64,000 nucleotides of DNA from Mesostigma viride. Taxonomy: Eukaryota; Streptophyta; Mesostigmatophyceae; Mesostigmatales; Mesostigmataceae. The notes below the pieces were generated by a model, which was given only the letters and a program-made list of their open reading frames with translations, did no database searches and had not been told where the DNA came from. Position 1 is the first letter of the stretch. The number at the start of each line of letters is the position of its first letter. Of the stretch, positions 55,808-64,000 are shown one piece after another. The stretch lies in contig RPFO01000381.1 of NCBI GenBank assembly GCA_009746045.1, positions 48,538 to 112,537 of the forward strand, written 5' to 3'. The position numbers were made by a program, and so were the translations under genes.

Positions 55808-58800
55808 TATCTCCCCCTCAAAACTGGACCTCCCAGGTCCAATAGCCAACTCTTGAAGGCAGAGGAACATTGAACAGAAATCCACCATCTCTTGGGAAAA
55901 GCAGATGGGTTTTTACATCCCTGGAAACAGGGCCTCCTATCTCATAAACATCTAGTCACAGGTCTCTACAGCAGACAAGTCACTACCTTATCTACTATAA
56001 ATCCAGATAAACACATCTCAAAATACAAGGTCTTCCATTCAGCATCCTGGAACCTGGAACTCTGGACTGGAACATCAGAACTGGACTGGAGCCCCCCCCC
56101 CCATCATCCATCCTGGAATCCCCCCCTCACACCACAATCCAAAGCACCTTCCATGCTCTTCCCCCATCCTTCCCCATCCTCTTCCTTCTCAGCTCTGTTC
56201 TTCACAGGCTATACCAATCCCCATTCACGCCATCCTTGCCCTTGGTCCCAAACAAGGGAAACTGCTCCACCATGTGAACCAAGTCTGGCCAGTTCCTGCT
56301 GCCCTGCAGCACCATGCACGTCTCTGCAGCCCCTGCTGCCATCTGGGCAACATAACGCAGGCATGTCCCTGGATAGGAGAGAAGCACCACAGACTGGCTC
56401 TCAGGATCCATCACCCAAGTAGAAGACGTCTTGTGCCTGCTCACCCATGACCTGTACGCCCACCAGAACTGGAGAAAGGTCTTGACCACTGACCACTTAG
56501 CACCTATCAAAGGCACCAACACCCTCAATGGGGTCAGACGAACCTTGAGCTCCATGGTGTACTTAGGCAACCCTGGGCTGCAGAAAAGGTTGGATGTCTC
56601 CAAAGGGAAGCACCCCTTGACCGAGCTGGAAGAAGAAGAAACCAAGTCAAAGTCTCCCTGCTGAACTGAAAACTCCAACAACTCCATGTAGGAGGCCTCA
56701 CCCATGCTCACTGGCTTGAACTGCATGAAGGCTCCTTTCAAAGCCTCAGGCAAGGTGGTCAACATATCCTGCACCTCTGCAGGTCTCATGTCAATCTCAG
56801 GTCCTGGAGTCAAGGCAAACATCCTGTGCAACAGGTGGCCCACAAAAGGAGAGCCAATCTCATACAGACGTGCATGCAGGACATGAACCACGTGTCTTAA
56901 TCATACCAGGAATCAAGCCCTAGGTGAACCACTCCATATGTCGAGGGTACAACACAGAAGTCACTCTCCATGTGCCATCCAAGCTCAAATCCCCTCAACC
57001 ATCCTCAGAAACTGGTCACCAAAATCTGGATGTCATCTCAGCTTAGTCCAACCAAACTCCCACCAGAGTCCATCCCACTCAACTCAGATCCCCGTCGGAT
57101 TCAATGAGTCCACATGAATCCAAGAAGGAGTAAACAGGATCAAGGCACCTAAGCCAAACAAGGCGAGGCCACTCCATGTTCTGGGACACCACCCTCCCTC
57201 AGCTAGAGTCCACGGGTGAAAGACAAGCCTGACATTCCCAGGGATAACGGGTCATCCACAGGGATCCATGCCACGAAATACTGACAACTCTCACTGCTTG
57301 ATCAGGGCAGGAAGCAGAGTGTCATGTAGCAAGGCTAACCCTCTATACAGCCAACCCCCCATAACTAACTGGGCTGCCAGGGTCCAAGGCTCATCAAAGC
57401 TAGTCACCACAGCACACCCAAAGATTCCAGCCCTTCTCAAGGGAAGAGGTAGTCAGGGACAGATGCTGTATCACCACAACAGAGTGGCAGGTAACCGAGC
57501 CATAATAAATCCCCAATCCATCCCAACTGGGGACCTCCCTCAGATCACCAACAGGTCATAGCAGGCTGGATGGATTCCAAGAATGCTCAATCCTAACACA
57601 GGGGCTGGCGTGAGCTTCTGCTGCAGCAAGTCCAAGGCCTGCTGACACCCGTCAGTCCACGCAAACTGGAACGAGGAAACGTCAACAGCGCCCCAGGTGG
57701 AAGTGCAGTCACCAAGAGGCAGGAGCAATCCAGCAGGAAGACGTCGCCAACAGGGTCGCCTCAGGAAGAGCAAGGGTATCTCAGAAGTACACCCATGATG
57801 AAGAGAGGCCGTGGACAGGGTTGTCACCAGTGGGTACCCGTCAGCAGGTTGGGGTGGTGCCACAAAGCACAGCCAAAATAGCCCACCGATGGCCAGCAAA
57901 ATCAGGATACCACATAGTCAGGGATCTATGAGGTGAGCCCGACAGGATGAACTGAAATCCCAGGGTGAATCCACGCTATGATCCTCACAGATCTCCTCCC
58001 CACCAGAACAAATTCCCCCCCTCCAGCCGCACCAAGGAGTGAGAGTGAGGTAAAGCCACATCTCCTTAGTAGCTAGTACACTCAAACCCATAGCCAGTGG
58101 CCTATGATAATCACAAGGCACACTATTTCTCCATAAGATGCCTGGGAAAACCATCCACAGCCTTGAGAGGGATAGCAGAAGATCAGTAATGCCTCACCAG
58201 CATTATGAACGGTATGCCCCAACTTGTAAATCGTAGCACACGCTACCTCCATGCAAGGGTTAGATGCAGCCCAATCCCCTGCACGCCCGCTTCCCACACA
58301 AATCCCCCTCAGCATAACTGGTAAACTGGAGACTACCAGCATGCCTAATAATTCCACCCCTCTGCGTAGAATAAGCTGTAATAATCCTGGTATCAGCTTC
58401 CCAAGATTGACAGCATGACCTAGCAGGAAGAAACGCCATGGATACGCATGAAGACAGAGGCCCAGCCAACCAGAGAAGGGTGGGGGAGGCAAGTCTCTCA
58501 GCCCACTAAACCACTGGTGGCCTGCAGGGTCGCTCTATTAAGACGTCCTATGCACCTCATGACAGAGATGGGGTGGGAACTACAGCAAAGTGTCCAAGAC
58601 AGAGTTGCATACAAGGCAGCTTGAGAGCAGACTGAAAGCAATCACCAATCAGCCAACTGATGTGCCCAAGCTTGGCAGGGCCCCAGCAACAACATCACTC
58701 CCCGCAACCATCCAGGTGGCACTACCATGCAAGGTAATGTGGGCATTAGGATCGAAGGAGCCCAAGACAAGGTTGCACAAGTAGGGCAGCGTAAGGGTAT

Positions 58801-60950
58801 GCTGGATGAGGCCATCAGTCATCAAACAGATACCCCTCAGCTTGGCAGGGCCCTAGCAAGTAAACTGAACCATGTCCCCCTAGTCAAAGCATGGAAAGTA
58901 GTATCCATGTCCGTGGACCACGTAGACTGCCAAATGGTATTAATGTCAGTGTACCACGGATACTGATGCACATGAGGCAGGTTGTAAGGGTGGTAGAGGG
59001 CTGAATGGGTCCCCCGACTAACCCACACCTCTAAGCTCATGTGAGCCCCTGCCCAGCACCAAGTAGTCCAACTCCTCAATTAAGAGTCAACGGAGTGGGC
59101 ACCATTGTCATCACTGTCATGCCAAAGATTCCAGCCGGCCCCACAGTTGTAGCTCCGTTGATCCCGCCCATCATCCAACCCAAAGGACATCCTACCCATG
59201 CAAACATGATGCCAGACCCCCCGTGCAAGCAGTCCCATTCATACAACCATCATGCTGTGCAAGCAATCAGCTCAAGGGCGGATGGTGTACTATCAAGACA
59301 ACAAGCCATCCTGGCACCATGCAAGCAAGGATAGTCCATAGCAGGGCAAAGCAAGGGTAGGAGGTTACTCATCTGCACAAGGCTGGCTTGATGTCCACCA
59401 GCAGGCAGGACCCAGCACTGCGTCAGGAGCAGGCACCAGCATTACAGATACTCGTCACTTGGGCGTCCCCAAGTCACCAGAGTCGCCAGCGGCCACCATG
59501 CAGTGCTTGCAGTCGCCACCACGAGTGCTCTCAGGCCCCACCATGAGTGCTGGTAGTCGCCACCAGGAGTGCTGGCACTCGTCACCATGAGTGCTTGCAG
59601 TTGCCACCAACAGCACTAGTCCACTACCAGGGTACTCTCCAACGTAGCCTCCATGCACCATGCCCGCCATAGACATGTTCCCAATCCCCCACTGGCCCAA
59701 GCCCCCAATAGGCTACTGCCACCACGCCCAATCAGCGTTGGACCACCCCCACATGTGGGTATCCAACACAGCTGTTGCCTGACTGGACAACCAAGACTAG
59801 CTGCTTGCGCCGATCACGCTATGGGGAAGTGACTAAGCTGCTTTAAGGAGGCCTGGGACGGACACCAATGAGCCTGGCTCCAGAAGCTGCTTGGAAGAAG
59901 GACCACATGCTGTCAACTGCCCGGACTAAACGTCAATCAGGCTGCAGGAAGGAGCCAGCACTCTTCACTATGGCACTCAAAAACTGCCTAGTAGGCAAGC
60001 CACAGACTGCCAACCTATTAAGATAGCAGACTCGAACAGGGCTACTACCAAGTGCCAGGTAGCCAGAACTCCTAAGCCGGAGGAGCACAAGGGCCTGAGG
60101 TGGTCCAACAGCCAGCAGAATTGCCCAAAAGTCGAAAAAATGGGCCTAAAAATGCCTTGACCAGTGTCAAAAATTCTGATCTGAGAACTATATCAGATAT
60201 ATTCACAGATAAGAACTATGACAGCAGCCCTGGTGTCCATACTTGCTGTCCTAGTGCACCTCCTAGGCCCAACAGGGACCATCTGCCAACAAGCAGTGGT
60301 AACCATCCTGTCCTGGGAGAAGTAAATGCGTGGTCACAATGGTCTGGCGCAGGTAAGGGCCCCAACTGGCAAGTGACCCACACCCCACTTGTGAAGGGAC
60401 ATTGTCAAGCAAGTGGTCCACCCCCTCTGGGAACATGTGTCAAAGGACACCGTCTAGCAAGTGGGCAACCCATGCAAGAGACACCTGGCAACTCATGGGT
60501 GCACGTGTGATACCCTCTAGGGGACAACCCACTGCAGGTATCCCGATGTCCCCTGATGTGGTGGCATCTACCATGCCATACGCCTCCATGATAGCATCTG
60601 GCACCCTTTTGGCAGACCTGGGATATCCACTCCCCCGCAGAAATTTTCTCAGGGTAACTAGACACAGCTGTCCAGTATGATAGTGGAAACCCCGTAAATG
60701 CTGTTGTTCTGCCCTGGCATGTGTGATGCCGTCTGGAAATTACATTGCAGACATCCAGGATGTCCACTCCCCCGCAAAAAATTGCTCAGGGTAACCAGAC
60801 GTAGCTGCCACCAATCTGGACAACTCCTAGGGAGCTCGCCCTACCCATAGTACCATGATGATAGTGGGAACAACACAAATGCCGTTGTTCTCCTCCCCAC
60901 CAAAACCAAACCACCATACACGTGGGAGGAACCAAAGCTCAACCTAGAAC
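55808..60950 (-). pseudogene. Decayed Ty3/gypsy-like interior
   Basis: Best evidence is at 57700-57590 (minus): FQFAWTDGCQQALDLLQQKL then TPAPVLGLS, the RT-RNase H connection of Ty3/gypsy polymerases. The frame 56891-56202 (about 229 residues, LHRMFALTPGPEIDM, LPEALKGAFMQFKPVSMGEA) is open but unrecognised and sits where an integrase C-terminus or extra ORF would be. The region 58590-60900 is made of imperfect duplications (for example AGCTTGGCAGGGCCC at about 58671 and 58840; CCACTCCCCCGCA at about 60627 and 60762). No integrase, protease or RT palm motif survives that I can see. Confidence 0.45.
59490..59615. repeat. Degenerate 22-bp tandem repeat
   Basis: Units like CAGTCGCCACCATGAGTGCT, about five copies. 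Confidence 0.7.
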
Positions 60951-61032
60951 GCCTCCACTGTCATGATGCTCAACAAGAAAAGGAAGAGTTTCCCCCACAA
61001 CTGAAACAAATGTTTGGCGACGCGTGAATTAA

Positions 61033-62724
61033 ACCCCTAAATGGGCAGAAATACTGCCGATGCATCGGCTGTAACTTCACAATTTTGCAAACCAGATGCC
61101 ATCCAACCCACCCATATCCAATGGCTGTCCTTGGGGGCCAAGCATGTCCATGAGTTGCCCTTCGGGTTGTATATCACAACCTTACATATATGCAGGTAGG
61201 CCATGTATAACTGCCGTCAAAGTCAGGGGGGTCAAGACGAGCGTTTTCATTTTTGGTAGAATGTGCATTTTGAATTATGTTGTAAGAGCTAGGCACCTAC
61301 CACTTCAGGGATGATAAACAATTAGTTGCTGAACAGTTTGAGCCATTGGGGTCATCATTTGGGTGGGTATGCCAGCAGTTACACCCAGTACAGCCCATAG
61401 GGGTACCGTTGGTAAAAAGCAACCAAGGGGTAGGAGTGGGCATACTACCTACTAATACCTACTAATATGGCCCCCAACCATGCCACAATACATTTCCCTT
61501 CCACAATGATGGGGAAACATAACTGCATCATCACACTGCCCTTACATGGCACCTATGTGCAGGTGCCACCTTGTCCATGCACGTAGGTAACGTGGTACGG
61601 ATACCCTACGTAAGGCATGCATTCTAGGAGGCAGCCACCAACAAACTAGTGATTTTAAGCCTATTTCAGCTTGCCCTAGCAAGGATAAACTAGGCCTAAG
61701 CTGCTATAGCTTGCCAGGTGATGGCCAGCACACCTGGTGGCACATGCTGACAATGGGAAGCTTCTACTCACCGGTTACATGCTTGATGATGCCACAGAGA
61801 CCAGCCAACTGCCTCACACTCATGCAATATGTGTGTGGGAAATGTATAACAAACATATATGGAGGTATTCAAACCCATACAGCATCTAAAACTTATCACC
61901 ATCACACTGTGGCAGGTCAACTGACTGAGGGAAGCATCTAAGAAGGGTGTTTTAGAAAGGGGCCAGGCCAGGGTCAAGAAAGAGCATGAATAATGCAAAA
62001 AGAATGTGCTACACAAGCTAGAACGTATATATAAACGTCAAACATCGATAGGAAAACGATGCTAAGCTTTACCAGGCATGGATGGCGTTACCTTGGCCCA
62101 GGCGGTGGCCGCAAAATGGCGCATTTCGGCGCACCAAAGTTGTGCAGCATGGTCGCTGGATTCGGCGATTTCTGGCCACCCTTGCACGTTTACGACTACT
62201 ATGTATCATAAAAAGTACAAAGAAACCAATATATCCTTTAAAATACGCCGGAAAGGTATTGCTGTCAACGTTTCTATCGTCCGGCCTGATCGCAGTTTTT
62301 TCCAGCAAGAACGCTGCCGACACCTATCAAATGGCATTCCCGCGGTCCAAAAATTGGCCTGTGTGATCTTTAGGACGTATAAAATCAATTTCCTAAGTTT
62401 GGTCAGAAAATTCGAACGAAAACGTAAATGCCATGCGTGGGCGCAAGCCGCCATGGCCAGGTCGTCGTTTTCCGGAATGCACGTTGTACGTGAAAAAGTA
62501 CCCTGACCCCTTGTACTTTGACCGGCCAGAACACCTCTATAACTTGTCAGAAGTATGCAAACCCTAGTACCATGCTGTGAGGAAAATTATAAACTTTCGA
62601 TTCTTCTCAGCTAAACTTTTCCTAATTCTCAATAGTTTTCGCGCATTTGGTCCCCCGAGAAGGGCCGACGTGTCGGCTGTAACTCAGTTTTAGGCGGAAA
62701 ATCGGCAGCCAGACCATTTAGGGG
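61033..62724. mobile_element. Second TTAA-flanked, piggyBac-like element
   Basis: Inverted ends CCCCTAAATGG (61034-61044 and 62714-62724) abut TTAA (61029-61032, with one extra A, and 62725-62728). Subterminal CTGCCGAT and GTAAC motifs also occur near both ends. The 1.69-kb interior has no transposase that I recognise, so it is a non-autonomous element. Its ends differ from those of the element at 49458. Confidence 0.6.
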
Positions 62725-62728
62725 TTAA

Positions 62729-63291
62729 GGACGTGCCACAGTCCTTAAACAGCAAGGGTAGGCTGCCCATGCACCGAAGAAAAGGATCCTGAAAGATTGT
62801 CAAGTGAGTGCAAAAGGAACCTTGCGTAAAAAGGCAGCCCTGAATCCCTACTGTCCGCTCATCCGGGCCACCCTCAAAAGACACGAGGTGTAACCTGAGC
62901 CACACCGTAAAAATGTCGTCAAGAAAAGCAGCACCGGGAAAAAAAACAACCTTAGACGGCGACGTCGTCAGGCGGTCGCGGTGGTGGTCGTGCGTGCAGC
63001 CGTGCGCAACCCGGAAACCGGGTGATAGGTGCCGTCGGCAGCAACATTGCGTCGGCTCAGCCATAACCCGTAGCGCCATGTCAGCCTGGCCGAAAACAGA
63101 GCCTGCAGGGAAAAAAGACAGCTCCTAGCAGGGTTCTGTAGCCGGACCTGCTGAGCTACTGGCCCAACACTCCGCATTGCCCTGCTCGAAACGTAGCAAC
63201 ACTTGCGTAATGCCGATATATAAAGATGTTTGGAGCTAGGCAGAGACTGCGGCGTCAGCAGCCACGACAGACAGGGCGGTGGTCGGACTTC
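62729..63291. other. Intergenic
   Basis: No feature recognised. Confidence 0.5.
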
Positions 63292-63956
63292 AGTTAAGTA
63301 ATGCAATACGCATTACTTTTGCATACTTGCAAGTATGCAAAAGTAATGCGTATTGCATTACTTAACTAAAATTGGGCCGCGTGGGGAAATCCGGCGTTCC
63401 GCACACACCGCTCGTTACCGAGGTGACTCGATTAATTACGACTCGGCTATTCCCAGCCTCGCGCCGTAATTCCTATTTCGACTTGGCCTACCCGGCCTCC
63501 GCCAAACATAGAAATCCACAAATATTTCGACTCGGCCTCCCAGGCCTACCCGCCGCAAATATTTCCGTGCCTCCGAGAGGATTCGAACCCGGTACCCCAG
63601 GAGCGAACGCCAATCTTAGTTAAGTAACTAAGATGCATACTTGCAAGTATGCAAAAGTAATGCGTATTGCATTACTTAACTAAGATTGGCGTTCGCTCCT
63701 GGGGTACCGGGTTCGAATCCTCTCGGAGGCACGGAAATATTTGCGGCGGGTAGGCCTGGGAGGCCGAGTCGAAATATTTGTGGATTTCTATGTTTGGCGG
63801 AGGCCGGGTAGGCCAAGTCGAAATAGGAATTACGGCGTGAGGCTGGGAATAGCCGAGTCGTAATTAATCGAGTCACCTCGGTAACGAGCGGTGTGTGCGG
63901 AACGCCGGATTTCCCCACGCGGCCCAATTTTAGTTAAGTAATGCAATACGCATTAC
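63292..63956. mobile_element. Nested hairpin element, family 2
   Basis: Palindrome 63292-63367 (76 bp, perfect, starting AGTTAAGTAATGCAATACGC), spacer 63368-63617 (250 bp), shortened palindrome 63618-63681, reverse-complement spacer 63682-63931 (250 bp, one difference seen), then the first 25 bases of a third palindrome. The spacer read outward from the middle palindrome has GGTACC then GGGTTCGAATCC, a T-arm/B-box motif, 27 bases from the palindrome. The layout and motif spacing match family 1 at 8270-9139, while the sequences are otherwise unrelated. No protein is encoded. Confidence 0.85.
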
Positions 63957-64000
63957 CCTACCAGCCATTAAGAATGTACTCCAGCACGCAAAATGTACTT

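Noticed and set aside
62078-62506. 142-residue ORF inside the second TTAA element
   Set aside because: Overlaps other open frames, has no recognisable motif and the composition of chance translation.

Overview
This is a nuclear segment of a microbial eukaryote, most likely an alga of the green lineage. It holds one long gene with 14 exons and GT-AG introns encoding a hybrid histidine kinase. Such kinases are absent from animals and usual in algae, plants, fungi and amoebae. TGTAA motifs, typical polyadenylation signals of green algae, occur at two transposon termini. The rest is transposons, microsatellites and minisatellites. I cannot name the species, and nothing looks bacterial or organellar.

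Layout. 1-3770: two broken transposon genes, a copia RT/RNase H remnant and a remnant of a DFAENY/SDG/HGKG transposon protein. 4367-8023: a young non-autonomous LTR retrotransposon with a 5-bp target duplication and a small CACTA element inside one LTR. 8270-9139: a nested hairpin element with tRNA T-arm-like spacers, inserted in a LINE fragment. 9140-12660: LINE debris on both strands, including a broken ORF1. 13329-30972 (minus): the hybrid kinase (PAS, GAF, HisKA, HATPase, receiver), rebuilt here exon by exon to an in-frame 3363-nt coding sequence. Its introns carry kilobase arrays of G-rich repeats and duplicated exon edges. 30973-36406: mostly non-coding, with a PHD-finger ORF and two MITE-like elements. 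36407-45870: a (CAA)n array of about 1.66 kb split by a 7.8-kb copia-class element (minus) whose domain order reads Gag, integrase, protease, RT, RNase H. 45871-53400: MITEs, a dispersed short repeat, LINE remnants and a complete piggyBac-type element coding for a protein that lacks the transposase core. 53529-60900: a small broken gene end and a decayed Ty3/gypsy-like element. 61033-62724: a second TTAA-flanked element. 63292-63956: a second nested hairpin element with the same layout as the first but a different sequence.

The only apparently functional host gene is the kinase. The likeliest undescribed items are the copia lineage with integrase upstream of protease, the two-family hairpin/T-arm element class, and the piggyBac derivative that kept only DNA-binding parts. 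Reading frames of most transposon genes are interrupted. Several breaks lie in homopolymers, so decay and assembly error cannot be separated from sequence alone.
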